Assembly (NCBI RefSeq): GCF_009380215.1
Contig: NZ_WHUG01000017.1
Location: 1 to 64,000, forward strand
Direction: 5' to 3'
DNA length: 64,000 nucleotides
From: Rugamonas aquatica
GTDB lineage: Bacteria > Pseudomonadota > Gammaproteobacteria > Burkholderiales > Burkholderiaceae_D
Below, in pieces: positions 54,366 to 63,818 of this stretch (positions within the stretch are counted from its first letter, which is position 1; each line of letters begins with the position of its first letter). The translations under genes were made by a program, and so were the position numbers. The notes under the pieces are model-generated. The model saw only the letters and a list, made by a program, of their open reading frames with translations, did no database searches and was not told where the DNA came from.

Positions 54366-56801
54366 ATGACAAGAGCACCTCACTTCAAACGCACGCTGGT
54401 CGCCAGCGCCATCCTGTTGCTGGCCGCCGGCCAGGCCAGCGCCCAGACCGCCGCCGCAGACGCGCCGGCTCCCGAACAGACCGTGGTCGTGCTGGGCTCG
54501 CGCTCGGTGGCCAAGACTGCGCTGGACACCTCGTCCCCGGTCGGCCTGATCGGCCTGAAAGACATGCAGACCGCCGGCCCGCTGGAACTGGGCAAGCTGC
54601 TGCAGACGCTGGACCCATCGTTCAACTTCTCCAGCACCTTCATCAGCGACGGCACCGATTCGATCCGTCCGGCCACGCTGCGTTCGCTGGGGCCTGACCA
54701 GGTCCTGGTGCTGGTCAACGGCAAGCGCCGCCACCAGCAGGCGCTGGTGAACGTGCAGCAAACCATCGGTCGCGGCTCGGCCGGCACCGACATCAACGCC
54801 ATCCCGCTGGGCGCCATCCACCACATCGAAGTGCTGCGCGACGGCGCCGCCGCCCAGTACGGCTCGGACGCGATCGCCGGCGTCATCAACATCGTGCTGA
54901 AGTCGCAGGTCAACGAGACTCAGCTCAGCGGCAGCTACGGCACCACCTCCGAAGGCGACGGCGACCTGTACTCGGGCACCGCCAACACCGGCTTCGCGCT
55001 GGGCCAGGACGGCGGCTTCATCAACCTGACCGCCGAAGCCCGCAAGCGCGGCGAAACCAACCGCGCCGGTCCGGACTCGATCCGCACGCTGCCGGGTCCG
55101 CCGCGCGTGACCCAGCACATCGGCGACAGCAACACCAAGGACGCCTACCTGTGGTGGAACGCCGCGCTGCCGATCGACAAGGTCAGCGAGTTCTACGCCT
55201 TCGGCGGCATCTCCAAGCGCAAGAGCGACTCGTACGGCTTCTTCCGCTCGGCCGGCGACGACCGCACCATTCCATCGCTGGCGCCGAACGGCTACCTGCC
55301 GTCCATCCACACCGACATCAAGGACGCCTCGTTCGCCTTCGGCTACCGCCGCGACCTGCCGAACGACTGGAAGGCCGATGTCAGCATCAACTACGGCGCC
55401 AGCGAGCTGGGCTTCCATGAAGCGGACAGCGTCAACGTCAGCTACTGGTACGAGAAGAAGGCCGACGGCACCATCTACGGCGAATCGCCGCGCGACGCCA
55501 ACACCGGCACGCTGAAGTTCAACCAGCTGACCTTCAACGCCGACGTCAAGGGCCCGGTCAAGTTCGGCGACAGCAGCGTATTCCTGGCCACCGGCTTCGA
55601 GTACCGCGCCGACAACTACCAGATCGTCGCCGGCGACCCGGTCTCGTATCAGTACGGCCGCAACAACACCCCGCTGCCGGTCATCACGACGCCGAGCGGC
55701 GCCACCGCCGCTGCCGGCATCCAGGGCTTCCCAGGCTACACGCCGGCCACCGCCGTCGATTCGGGCCGCCACAACATCGCCCTGTTCCTCGACGCCGAAA
55801 CCAAGCCGGTCGATAACCTGACGCTGGCCGGCGCCGTGCGCTATGAAAAATACTCGGACTTCGGCAGCACCGTCACCGGCAAGCTGAGCGCCCGTTTCGA
55901 TCCGACCAAGCAGATCGGCTTCCGCGGCAGCCTGTCGACCGGCTTCCGCGCGCCGAGCGTGCAGCAAGAGTTCTACAGCTCGGTCTCGACCAACCTGAAC
56001 AACGGCGTGCTGACCGAAACCCTGACCGCGCGCCAGGGCAGCGCCGTCACCAAGGCCTTCGGCATCGCGCCGCTGAAAGAGGAAACCTCGACCAGCGGCA
56101 GCGTCGGCATGGTGCTGCGTCCGGCGAAGAATATGTCGCTGACCGCCGACCTGTACGAGATCAAGATCAAGGACCGCATCGTATTCTCCAGCGAGATCGC
56201 ACCGGAAGCCGGCGGCGGCCCGATCGCCAACATCCTCAAGCCGTTTGCCGTCGGCCAGGCGCAGTTCTTCACCAACGCGGTCGACACCCGCACGCGCGGC
56301 CTGGACATCGTGGCCGAGCATACGTCGAAGTTCGCGGCGTCGACGCTGGTGCTGTCGGGCCAGCTGGGCTTCAATAAAACCGAAGTCACCAAGCGCCACT
56401 CGACCTCCTCGGTGCTGACCGGCGAGCAGCTGTTCGACAAGTCGCAAGTGACGCTGATCGAACACGGCCAGCCGCGCAAGCACCACGTGATCGCCGCCGA
56501 TTACACCGCCGGCCAGTGGAACGTCAACACCCGCGCCAACTACTACGGCGAAGTGGAAGCTGAAAACTTCAGCCCGCTGCAGAAGTGGGATGCCAAGTGG
56601 CTGGTCGACGCCTCGGTACGCTATGCCTACACCAAGCGCACCTTCTTCAGCATCGGCGTGAACAATATGTTCAACCAGCTGCCGTCGGAGTGGACCAACG
56701 GCGGCGCGTTCCCGAAACTGGGCTTCACCCGCTGCTGGGAAACCTGCCCGATCGGCGTCAACGGCCGCTCGATGTACATCCGCGCCGACACCGCGTTTTA
56801 A
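54366..56801 (+). CDS. TonB-dependent outer-membrane receptor
   Basis: An 811-residue receptor: signal peptide (TLVASAILLLAAGQASAQ), plug domain with RPATLRSLGPDQVLVLVNGK, RRHQQALVNVQQTIGRGSAG and IEVLRDGAAAQYGSDAIAGV, then a beta-barrel with FRGSLSTGFRAPSVQQEFYS and an aromatic C-terminal residue (RADTAF). The closest recognisable style is the FepA/CirA-like group with unknown substrate. The 229-bp region upstream holds no recognised regulatory box. It converges with the MocR-type regulator gene, overlapping it by 4 nt at the 3' ends. Confidence 0.9.
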   Translation: MTRAPHFKRTLVASAILLLAAGQASAQTAAADAPAPEQTVVVLGSRSVAKTALDTSSPVGLIGLKDMQTAGPLELGKLLQTLDPSFNFSSTFISDGTDSIRPATLRSLGPDQVLVLVNGKRRHQQALVNVQQTIGRGSAGTDINAIPLGAIHHIEVLRDGAAAQYGSDAIAGVINIVLKSQVNETQLSGSYGTTSEGDGDLYSGTANTGFALGQDGGFINLTAEARKRGETNRAGPDSIRTLPGPPRVTQHIGDSNTKDAYLWWNAALPIDKVSEFYAFGGISKRKSDSYGFFRSAGDDRTIPSLAPNGYLPSIHTDIKDASFAFGYRRDLPNDWKADVSINYGASELGFHEADSVNVSYWYEKKADGTIYGESPRDANTGTLKFNQLTFNADVKGPVKFGDSSVFLATGFEYRADNYQIVAGDPVSYQYGRNNTPLPVITTPSGATAAAGIQGFPGYTPATAVDSGRHNIALFLDAETKPVDNLTLAGAVRYEKYSDFGSTVTGKLSARFDPTKQIGFRGSLSTGFRAPSVQQEFYSSVSTNLNNGVLTETLTARQGSAVTKAFGIAPLKEETSTSGSVGMVLRPAKNMSLTADLYEIKIKDRIVFSSEIAPEAGGGPIANILKPFAVGQAQFFTNAVDTRTRGLDIVAEHTSKFAASTLVLSGQLGFNKTEVTKRHSTSSVLTGEQLFDKSQVTLIEHGQPRKHHVIAADYTAGQWNVNTRANYYGEVEAENFSPLQKWDAKWLVDASVRYAYTKRTFFSIGVNNMFNQLPSEWTNGGAFPKLGFTRCWETCPIGVNGRSMYIRADTAF

Positions 56802-58285
56802 TGTCGTCTTGAACGGTTGGCGGCGAAGGCCGCCAGGTGCACGATCGCCGCCAACTGTTTGACCAATCCCTCCATCCGCTCGGCCGGCACTTGTGCGTAG
56901 CCGAGCATCAGTCCCTGCCAGCCCGACACGCCCTGCGTATCCTTGCCGCTCAACGGCTCGGCGACGATGCCGTGCTCCAGCGCCTGCGCGCTGATCGCGT
57001 GGTCGTCCAGCTCCGGCCGCGTGAAGCGCAGCGCCAGGTGCATGCCGGCCGAGCCGCCGTGCACCGTCGCCACCGATCCCAGATGCTTTTCCAGCGCCGC
57101 CACCAGCGCGTCGCGCCGCTGGCGGTACAGCCGCCGCATGCGGCGCAGGTGCAGCGCGAACTGGCCGCTGCGCAGGAACTCCGCCAGCGCCAGCTGCTCC
57201 GCCACGCGCCCGCGCGCCGACGACTGCGCGCGCATCTGCGCGAAGGACTCGGCCAGCCACGGCGGCACCACCACGAAGCCGATCCGCAGCGACGGGAACA
57301 TGGTCTTGCTGAAGGTGCCCAGGTAGACCACCGGCGCATCCGGCGCCAGGCCCTGCATGGCCGGCAGCGGCGCGCCGTCGTGGCGGAATTCGCTGTCGTA
57401 GTCGTCCTCGATGACCAGCGCGCCGGCCTCGCGCGCGGCGGCGATCAGCGCCAGCCGCCGGCGCAGACTGAGCACGCCGCCCACCGGATACTGGTGCGAC
57501 GGCGTGGTGTAGACCAGGCGCGGTGGACGCAGCAGCCAGTCGTCGGCGCTGGCCGCCATGCCGTCGTCGTCGATGTCGATGCCGGCCACGTTCAGGCTGG
57601 CCGCGCGCGCGGCCGCCAGCGCGCCGGCGTAGCCGGGGTTCTCGATCCAGATGGTGTCGCCGACATCGGCCAGCGCGCGCATGCACAGATCCAGGCTGCT
57701 CTGCGTGCCGTCGGTGATGAATACCTGGGCCGCGTCGCACACCACGCCGCGCGCGGCGCGCAGGTGGTCGGCGATGGCTTCGCGCAGCAGCGGCTCGCCG
57801 GCCGGATCGCCGTAGTTGAGCTGCTCCACCGTCATCGCGCGCCAGGCCCGTTCCAGCATGCGGCGCCACAGCGTCAGCGGAAAATGGTCGAGCGCCGGCA
57901 CGCCGGGCACGAAGGCGCCCATCATCTCGGCAGGTCCGGGCTGCGGCCGCAGCGCCAGTGCCCGCTGCGACAGGCCGGCCTGCGGCGTGGCCGCGTGCCG
58001 CTGCGCCGCAGGCTTGCGGTCCGGCGCCACGACGGCCACCACGGTGCCGCGCCGGTCGGTGGTGACATAGCCTTCGCTGGCCAGCTGCTCGTAGGCGTAC
58101 AGCACGGTGTTGCGGGCCAGGCCCAGCTCCTCGGCCAGCGCGCGCGAAGCGGCCAGCCGCGTGCCCGCCGCCAGCGTGCCGCTGCGGATCGCCGCGCGCA
58201 GACATTCGTGCAGCAGGCGCTGGCGCGGCCAGCCGCGATGGCGGTTCTGGTCGGCATAGCCGTCGATCAGCAGGGCGATATCCAT
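56798..58285 (-). CDS. MocR/PdxR-type transcriptional regulator (GntR winged helix plus aminotransferase-like domain)
   Basis: A 495-residue protein. Residues 15-85 are a GntR-type winged helix (LLHECLRAAIRSGTLAAGTR, LAASRALAEELGLARNTVLY), then a linker and a fold type I aminotransferase-like domain with the PLP lysine in TFSKTMFPSLRIGFVV and the DDYDSEF motif. Such regulators sense PLP or PLP-amino-acid adducts. A 57-bp block immediately upstream recurs before the PNPOx-like gene at 60489, so both are probably its targets. Divergent from the DUF5694 gene. Confidence 0.88.
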   Translation of the reverse strand: MDIALLIDGYADQNRHRGWPRQRLLHECLRAAIRSGTLAAGTRLAASRALAEELGLARNTVLYAYEQLASEGYVTTDRRGTVVAVVAPDRKPAAQRHAATPQAGLSQRALALRPQPGPAEMMGAFVPGVPALDHFPLTLWRRMLERAWRAMTVEQLNYGDPAGEPLLREAIADHLRAARGVVCDAAQVFITDGTQSSLDLCMRALADVGDTIWIENPGYAGALAAARAASLNVAGIDIDDDGMAASADDWLLRPPRLVYTTPSHQYPVGGVLSLRRRLALIAAAREAGALVIEDDYDSEFRHDGAPLPAMQGLAPDAPVVYLGTFSKTMFPSLRIGFVVVPPWLAESFAQMRAQSSARGRVAEQLALAEFLRSGQFALHLRRMRRLYRQRRDALVAALEKHLGSVATVHGGSAGMHLALRFTRPELDDHAISAQALEHGIVAEPLSGKDTQGVSGWQGLMLGYAQVPAERMEGLVKQLAAIVHLAAFAANRSRRH

Positions 58286-58288
58286 TTT

Positions 58289-58345
58289 GGCTCCATGAAA
58301 AGCTGTTCTTCTGGGCCATTTTCAGGAGCCAGTCCGCCATTATAT
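58289..58345. promoter_or_regulatory. MocR-type binding region, copy A
   Basis: GGCTCCATGAAAA, TTCTGG, CAGGAGCCAGTC and TATAT occur at offsets 0, 20, 34 and 52, exactly as in copy B at 60403. GGCTCC and GGAGCC are also inverted repeats of each other. The TATAT box points on the plus strand towards the DUF5694 gene, and the block abuts the start of the divergent MocR-type gene. Confidence 0.75.
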
Positions 58346-58462
58346 GGCGATCGCCGTTTTTGACGCTCCATGCCCGCAAATCGGCATTTCATCGGAATCC
58401 GCCCTGCCCGTCTTGCCGACCTTTGTAGACTTCCATGCATCATTTCATTTTTGAGGGAAGAC

Positions 58463-59515
58463 ATGCGCAAAGCGACACACTGGATCCTGGGACTGATCGC
58501 CACACTGCCTTTGGCCGCGCAGGCGCAGGGGATGTTGGCAGGGCTGGACCGCGACATGGCCGGACCACGGACGCAGGTTCTGGTATTGGGCACCGTCCAC
58601 CTGCGCGAGATGCCGGCGGATTTCAACCCGGCCGCGCTGGACGGCGTGCTCAATCGGCTGGCGGCGTTCAAGCCGGACATCATCACGATCGAAAAGGAGT
58701 CCGGCGAAGAATGCGATCTGGCCGCGCGCCATCCCGCCAGGTACGGCGCCGACTACTGCCCATCGACCGACGCCGCCAAGGCCGCCACGGGCATGGATAT
58801 GCCGGCGGCCATCGCCGAAACCAGCAAGACGCTCAAGGCCTGGCCCGCGCAACCGGCGCCGGCACAGCGGCGGCGCCTGGCCGCGCTGTTCATGGCGTCG
58901 AACGATACCGCCTCGGCCTACGTGCAGTGGCTGCAGCTGCCCGAGGCCGAGCGCCACGCCGGCGACAGCCTGAGCGCGGCGCTGGTGGAGACGCTGGAAA
59001 AAACCGGCCACCGCAACGGCGAAGACTATCAGCTGGCCGGCCGCCTGGCCGCGCGCCTCGGCCTGCCGCGCGTGCATGCGGTGGACAACCACACCGGCGA
59101 CAGTCTCGACGTGCCGGATGTCAAAGCCTTCGTCCGCTCGATCGAAGCCGCATGGGCCGCAGGCGGGGCCACGCTGAAAGCCAACGAAAAGCGCGAGGAC
59201 GAACTGTCGCGCGCCGCCGACCTGCTGCCGCTGTACCGCGTCATCAACGACAGCCAGAACCTGCGCGTGCGCGCCGAAGGCAACGTCGGTCCGGCCATGC
59301 GCGCCAAGTCGCCCGAGAACTACCCGCAGATCTGGGTCGGCGGATGGGAAGTCCGCAACCTGCGCATGGTCGCCAACATCCGCGAAACCTTCCGCGAACG
59401 TCCGGGAGTCCGCGTGCTGACCATCGTCGGCGCCACCCACAAGCCGTGGTTCGACGCCTGGCTCGGCCAGCTGCAGGGCGTGGACATCGTCGATGCGGTG
59501 GCGGTGCTGAAGTAG
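58463..59515 (+). CDS. Exported DUF5694 family protein (TraB/GumN-related)
   Basis: Start MRKATHWILGLIATLPLAAQ (350 residues) chosen for its signal peptide and the GAGGGA site 5 nt upstream; the longer frame starts 31 codons earlier. The family core VLVLGTVHLREMPADFNPAA, FKPDIITIEKESGEECDLAA and the C-terminal VRVLTIVGATHKPWFDAWLG are visible; conserved His and Glu residues recall TraB/GumN/Tiki proteases, but activity is unproven. It is divergent from the MocR-type regulator and shares its duplicated promoter block. Confidence 0.75.
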   Translation: MRKATHWILGLIATLPLAAQAQGMLAGLDRDMAGPRTQVLVLGTVHLREMPADFNPAALDGVLNRLAAFKPDIITIEKESGEECDLAARHPARYGADYCPSTDAAKAATGMDMPAAIAETSKTLKAWPAQPAPAQRRRLAALFMASNDTASAYVQWLQLPEAERHAGDSLSAALVETLEKTGHRNGEDYQLAGRLAARLGLPRVHAVDNHTGDSLDVPDVKAFVRSIEAAWAAGGATLKANEKREDELSRAADLLPLYRVINDSQNLRVRAEGNVGPAMRAKSPENYPQIWVGGWEVRNLRMVANIRETFRERPGVRVLTIVGATHKPWFDAWLGQLQGVDIVDAVAVLK

Positions 59516-59524
59516 CGGCGCCGG

Positions 59525-60295
59525 CTACTTGCTGAGCAACGGCGCCATCGCGCCCTTGACGGCATCGCTCAGCAGAGCGTTGATCAGATCGACTTTCTCG
59601 GGGCTGGCCATGGTGTCCCAGATCTCCATGCCGCTGGCCTCACTCGACGGGCGGACCACGATCGATGACTGGTTCGATTTGACTTCGCCCACCAGCGCCA
59701 GCGTGCGGGCGTCCAGCAGCCGCGCCTTGACGTAGGCAAACGGGCCGAGCATGCCGCGCGATGAGATCGCCGTCTCGGTACCGCGCAACATTGTGGTGTC
59801 GTCGATGTAGAAGCCGAGCCCCTCCAGTTGGCCGGTGCCGGTCGAGCCGTTGTCCAGTTTGAAGTACGCATTGTCACGCTGCTTCGTCACCAGCACCAGA
59901 TGACTCACGCCACGATCCTTGAGCAGATCGAGCAGGTAATCGCGATTGGCCTGGTTGGCCTCGGGCCGCTCGAACATCGTGTTCTGCGCCTTGTACAGTT
60001 CCGCGTCCTGGGTCGTCATCAGCACGATTTTCGCGCCGGGCTGGAGCCGCCTGATTGACGCATTGGCCGCCAGCAGCGCGGTGGTATCGAAGCCCTGGTC
60101 GGGGATGTCGAGCACGTGGTGGGTTTCCCCCGGCGCGCGCACGCCCACCGAGGTACGCACGGTGTCGACGTGGATCGCGTTGCCGATCAAGGACAGCACA
60201 GCGTAGCTGCGCGCGTCGGCTTGCGCCCGGGCCGGCGCAAAATGGAACAGCATGCCGGCAAATGCGGCGACGAGTATCCTGGCATTGAGATTCAT
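59525..60295 (-). CDS. Exported protein of unknown function
   Basis: A 256-residue protein with a signal peptide (ILVAAFAGMLFHFAPARAQA). The mature part begins YAVLSLIGNAIHVDTVRTSV and contains HHVLDIPDQGFDTTALLAAN, GVSHLVLVTKQRDNAYFKLD and KARLLDARTLALVGEVKSNQ, an alternating alpha/beta pattern without cysteines. I do not recognise a family. It converges with the DUF5694 gene, 9 nt apart, and is divergent from the PNPOx-like gene. Confidence 0.6.
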   Translation of the reverse strand: MNLNARILVAAFAGMLFHFAPARAQADARSYAVLSLIGNAIHVDTVRTSVGVRAPGETHHVLDIPDQGFDTTALLAANASIRRLQPGAKIVLMTTQDAELYKAQNTMFERPEANQANRDYLLDLLKDRGVSHLVLVTKQRDNAYFKLDNGSTGTGQLEGLGFYIDDTTMLRGTETAISSRGMLGPFAYVKARLLDARTLALVGEVKSNQSSIVVRPSSEASGMEIWDTMASPEKVDLINALLSDAVKGAMAPLLSK

Positions 60296-60402
60296 GTGGC
60301 TTCCACGGTGTGGGTGATCGAGTCGCCGCGAACATGCGGCGCTCCCAGTCTACAGGGTGGCCTGCGGCAGAAATGCACAGATAATCACACCGGCAGTTCG
60401 CT

Positions 60403-60460
60403 GGCCCCATGAAAATGAATATTTCTGGATCTGTTACAGGAGCCAGTCAGCAACTATATT
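60403..60460 (+). promoter_or_regulatory. MocR-type binding region, copy B, with promoter
   Basis: GGCCCCATGAAAA, TTCTGG, CAGGAGCCAGTC and TATAT in the same order and spacing as copy A; TATATT (60455-60460) fits a -10 box, giving a start about 20 nt before the PNPOx-like gene. No good -35 box is present, as expected for an activated promoter. Confidence 0.75.
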
Positions 60461-60488
60461 TCGGCCTCAACCTTTTTGGATGGAGATC

Positions 60489-61145
60489 ATGACCGAACCA
60501 GCAAACCACGCCGCACCGAGCGAACGCACCCGCGTCCGCCGCATTCCGACCAACGCGCACTACGACACCGCCACGCTGCACGCGATCATCGACGATGCCT
60601 ACCTGTGCCACATCGCCTTCGCCGACGAGAAGGGTGCGCATTGCATCCCGACCGCCTGCTGGCGCGAGGGCAATCACTTGTACATCCACGGCTCCAACGG
60701 CAGCCGCATGCTCAAGCGGTTGACGGAGAGCGAGACCTGCGTGACCATCACGCACCTCGACGGCCTGGTGATGGCGCGTTCCGCGTTCAATCATTCGATG
60801 AACTACCGGTCGGCGATGATTTACGGGCGGTTCGAAGTGGTGGCTGACGAAGCCGAGCGGCGCAGCACGATGGCGGCCTTCATGGAGAAGCTGGTGCCGG
60901 GCCGCCAGGCCGAGATACGTCCGGGTTCGGACAAGGAATTCGCCGCCACCACGGTGATGCGCATCGCGCTCGGCGAAGCGGCCTGCAAGGTGCGCTCCGG
61001 CCCGCCGGAAGACGACGAGGAAGACATGAACTGGCCGGTGTGGGCGGGCGTGCTGCCGTTCGAGCGCGTGGCGATGAAGCCGGTGGTCGATCCGCAATGC
61101 ACCCAGCCGGCGCCGGCTTATGTGGTGAGCTGGCAGAAATGGTAG
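60489..61145 (+). CDS. Pyridoxamine 5'-phosphate oxidase-like FMN-binding protein
   Basis: 218 residues from MTEPANHAAPSERTRVRRIP; an ATG three codons earlier is the alternative, but GGATGGAG directly before the chosen ATG looks like the ribosome-binding site. The split-barrel flavin fold is indicated by ATLHAIIDDAYLCHIAFADE, GNHLYIHGSNGSRMLKRL and MNYRSAMIYGRFEVVADEAE. Proteins of this NimA/PNPOx-like group reduce small molecules or bind flavin; it is not canonical PdxH. The MocR-type promoter block upstream ties it to PLP or amine metabolism. Confidence 0.8.
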   Translation: MTEPANHAAPSERTRVRRIPTNAHYDTATLHAIIDDAYLCHIAFADEKGAHCIPTACWREGNHLYIHGSNGSRMLKRLTESETCVTITHLDGLVMARSAFNHSMNYRSAMIYGRFEVVADEAERRSTMAAFMEKLVPGRQAEIRPGSDKEFAATTVMRIALGEAACKVRSGPPEDDEEDMNWPVWAGVLPFERVAMKPVVDPQCTQPAPAYVVSWQKW

Positions 61146-61178
61146 TGTGACTATATTTTTACAACTCCCCAGCCGCCG

Positions 61179-61862
61179 ATGCATACTGCCCAATTCTTGA
61201 ATTTACTGGTCCATATTGGATTCGGCGGTATTGGCCTTGTGCTTGGACTCATTCCTTTGCTCAGCACAAAGGGAGGGCTTCAGCATCGACGCTGGGGGCG
61301 CCGCTTCGCGCTGCTGGCGGCGTTCGTGATTGGCAGCGGCGGCATGACATTGGTGCTTGGCCATCATTCGTCGCTGTCGGCAGTGCAGGCGCTTGTGCTG
61401 GTGATGTTCTACGAATTTGTCAGCGGCCTGCGCGCACTGAAGCTGCGCTCGCACGGGCCTTTGTGGCCGGATGCGCTATTTGCCATTTCGGCGCTGGCTG
61501 CATGCGTGTTGGTACTCGCAAACACTGAAATGAGCGCGCGTGCCGCGATCGTCACCTTGCCAAGCTTGGGCATGCTGGCGTTCGTTGCCAGCTACGACCT
61601 GTCACGCCACTGGTGGCCGGTATTCTGGTTACGTGCAGCGCGTCCGCTCGACCCCGGACTGAAGATGACTGCCGTCTTTTTTGGAATGCTGTCGGCGGGC
61701 GCAGGCAACCTTCTGGTGTCCCTGCAGCCATGGAGCATTGTGATCCCGAATATCATGGGCACCCTCGCAATTTTCACCCTCACCATTGCATACGTGGTCC
61801 AATTCCGGCGGCGCGCCAAGGGCCAAGATATTCTGGCCGATAGCGGTCCCGTCTCAGCGTGA
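61179..61862 (+). CDS. DUF2306-like seven-helix membrane protein
   Basis: A 227-residue protein with about seven hydrophobic segments. The beginning LLVHIGFGGIGLVLGLIPLL followed by STKGGLQHRRWGRRFALLAA is the usual first-helix/HRxxGR pattern of DUF2306, and further histidines (VLGHHSSLS, DLSRHWWPV) lie at membrane edges, possibly binding metal or haem. Function is unknown. It starts 33 nt after the PNPOx-like gene and may be its operon partner. Confidence 0.65.
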   Translation: MHTAQFLNLLVHIGFGGIGLVLGLIPLLSTKGGLQHRRWGRRFALLAAFVIGSGGMTLVLGHHSSLSAVQALVLVMFYEFVSGLRALKLRSHGPLWPDALFAISALAACVLVLANTEMSARAAIVTLPSLGMLAFVASYDLSRHWWPVFWLRAARPLDPGLKMTAVFFGMLSAGAGNLLVSLQPWSIVIPNIMGTLAIFTLTIAYVVQFRRRAKGQDILADSGPVSA

Positions 61863-61877
61863 GACGGCCGGCGGCAT

Positions 61878-62798
61878 TTATCCATCCTGATTGAACGCAG
61901 CGACAACGTCGACCAGTTGCTGCCTGACCCAGACATGCGCAGGGTCGCGGTGAAAGCGCTCGTGCCAGATCATCGCTGGCGACAAGGGCGCCAGCTGTAG
62001 CGGCAGTTCCAGCAGCGCGAGCGGCAGCCTTTCCGCCAGCAGCCGCGCCAGACGGCCGGGCAGCGTGAGTATCATATCGCTGTCCGCCACCAGCATCGCA
62101 CCGGCAAGAAAATGGGGCACGCGCAACGCGACGTGGCGAGTGCGCCCCTGCGCCGATAACGCAACGTCAACCGCACTCTCGCCCACGCCGGAAATGGTCA
62201 CGGCAATGTGACGCAAGCTCACGTACCGCTCCAGACCAAGTCCCTCAGACACCGCAGGATGATCGGCTCTCATCACGCACACCAGGCTGTCGGCGTAAAG
62301 ACTGCGCCGATGCAAACTGCCTGGCAGCGCATCAAAAATCCCCAACGCCAGATCCGCGCCGCCCTGCTCTATCAGCCGCACATTATCCCCGACCGGTTGC
62401 GCGATATGGAGACTGAGCGCAGGCGCATGGCGCTCGAAGCGCGCCATCAACCCGGCAAGCACCATCAGGCTCAGGTGGTCATGCGCGGCGATCGTGATGC
62501 GCCCCGTTGCCGACGCTGGATCGAAGACGGCAGGCGAGACGATGCCCCGCGCATCATCCAGCAGCTTGGCCACCGGCCCCGCCAGCGCCTCGCCGCGCGG
62601 CGTCAGTTCCAGGCCGAGCTTGCCGCGTACCACCAGGCGATCGCCCAGCATCGTGCGCAGCCGCCCCAGCGCTCGGCTGGCGGCCGGCTGGCTCAAGCCC
62701 AGGCGGAGGCCGGCCTGGGTAACGCTACGCTCCCGAACCAGCGCTTCGAACAGCTTCAACAGATTGAGATCGACTGCAGATAAATCCACTTGGTGCAT
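61878..62798 (-). CDS. LysR-family transcriptional regulator
   Basis: 306 residues from MHQVDLSAVDLNLLKLFEAL; two further in-frame ATGs upstream make the start uncertain, and none has a clear ribosome-binding site. The N-terminal winged helix RSVTQAGLRLGLSQPAASRA and LGRLRTMLGDRLVVRGKLGL is typical, followed by the periplasmic-binding-like sensor domain. It is divergent from the NmrA-like gene, which is the likely target; a short inverted repeat lies between them. Confidence 0.88.
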   Translation of the reverse strand: MHQVDLSAVDLNLLKLFEALVRERSVTQAGLRLGLSQPAASRALGRLRTMLGDRLVVRGKLGLELTPRGEALAGPVAKLLDDARGIVSPAVFDPASATGRITIAAHDHLSLMVLAGLMARFERHAPALSLHIAQPVGDNVRLIEQGGADLALGIFDALPGSLHRRSLYADSLVCVMRADHPAVSEGLGLERYVSLRHIAVTISGVGESAVDVALSAQGRTRHVALRVPHFLAGAMLVADSDMILTLPGRLARLLAERLPLALLELPLQLAPLSPAMIWHERFHRDPAHVWVRQQLVDVVAAFNQDG

Positions 62799-62847
62799 GT
62801 TGAGTATGACTTTCATGCCATTTATGTATGTCGAGCGATCATGCACC

Positions 62848-62865
62848 ATTCAGGCTCATCTGAAT
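62848..62865. promoter_or_regulatory. Candidate LysR binding site
   Basis: A perfect inverted repeat ATTCAG-N6-CTGAAT lies between the divergent LysR and NmrA-like genes. LysR regulators usually bind dyads of about this size in such gaps; the T-N11-A form is not clearly met. Confidence 0.4.
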
Positions 62866-62878
62866 AGGAGATTTCTGT

Positions 62879-63760
62879 ATGACTGCTTCCCTCCCCCTCC
62901 CATACGTAGTATTCGGCGTGACCGGCCGTACCGGCGCCGCAGCCGCCGATGCGCTGTTGCGCGCAGGGCTAGCCGTGCGCGTCGTGGTGCGCGACCCGGC
63001 TCAAGGCCGCCCCTGGGCCGAACGCGGCGCGCAGGTCGCCGTGGCCGACCTGACCGACCTGTCCTCGATGACGAAGGCGCTCAACCAGGCCCGGGGCGCC
63101 TACGTCGTCAGCCCGCAGCACTACAACCGTGAAGACCTGTTCGAGATCGCCGACCTGATTGCCGATACCACGGCGCGCGCTGCGGTTGCGGCCGAGGTGC
63201 CAAGGCTGGTGGCACTGTCCTCGATAGGCGCCGACCGCGAAAGCGCGACAGGATGGATCGGGATGAACCGCATCTTCGAACAGCGCCTGGGCGCAACCGG
63301 CATCCCCACCGCCTTCCTGCGCGCGGCCTACTTCATGGAGAACTGGATGCCGCTGGTCGGATACGCCATGTGCAGCGGCACGCTGCCGACGTTCCTGGCG
63401 CCGGCACAGCGCGCGATCCCGATGGTGGCGACGGTCGATGTCGGCAGCGCCGCAGCCGCCCTGCTGCAGGAAGAAAGAACCGCGACCAGCATCGTCACGC
63501 TCTCGGGGCCGAAAGACTACGCCCCGAACGATGTCGCCGCCGTTATTTCAGCCTCGCTCAGGAAGCCTGTCGACGTGGCGGTACTGCCCGAAGCCGAGTG
63601 GCCCAACGCGCTGGCGGATGCCCGTTTCTCCAAGGCCGCCCTTGCCGGTTTCGCCGAAATGACCCGCAGCCTCAATGACTCGCATATCGACATCAAGAGC
63701 GATCCCAACGCGGTCGAATGGGCAGGAACGACGACGCTCGAACGAGTCATCGCAGCTTGA
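62879..63760 (+). CDS. NmrA-like NAD(P)-binding oxidoreductase
   Basis: A 293-residue atypical SDR: cofactor loop VVFGVTGRTGAAAADALLRA, then VRVVVRDPAQGRPWAERGAQ and VADLTDLSSMTKALNQARGA, LVALSSIGADRESATGWIGM, and FLRAAYFMENWMPLVGYAMC, in the style of NmrA and QorB (NAD(P)H:quinone reductase 2). The catalytic YxxxK of classical SDRs is absent, as usual for this group. Control by the divergent LysR regulator is likely. Confidence 0.82.
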   Translation: MTASLPLPYVVFGVTGRTGAAAADALLRAGLAVRVVVRDPAQGRPWAERGAQVAVADLTDLSSMTKALNQARGAYVVSPQHYNREDLFEIADLIADTTARAAVAAEVPRLVALSSIGADRESATGWIGMNRIFEQRLGATGIPTAFLRAAYFMENWMPLVGYAMCSGTLPTFLAPAQRAIPMVATVDVGSAAAALLQEERTATSIVTLSGPKDYAPNDVAAVISASLRKPVDVAVLPEAEWPNALADARFSKAALAGFAEMTRSLNDSHIDIKSDPNAVEWAGTTTLERVIAA

Positions 63761-63818
63761 CTCTGACATAACGTGATACCCAAAACTTGGTGCACTCATC
63801 ACCAAGGAAAGGGACATC

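Noticed and set aside
54348..58379. A 1343-codon open frame on the minus strand across the second TonB receptor and the MocR gene
   Set aside because: Its translation has no family similarity, is Arg/Ala/Gly-rich, and mirrors the real receptor gene; long antisense frames are expected at this GC content.
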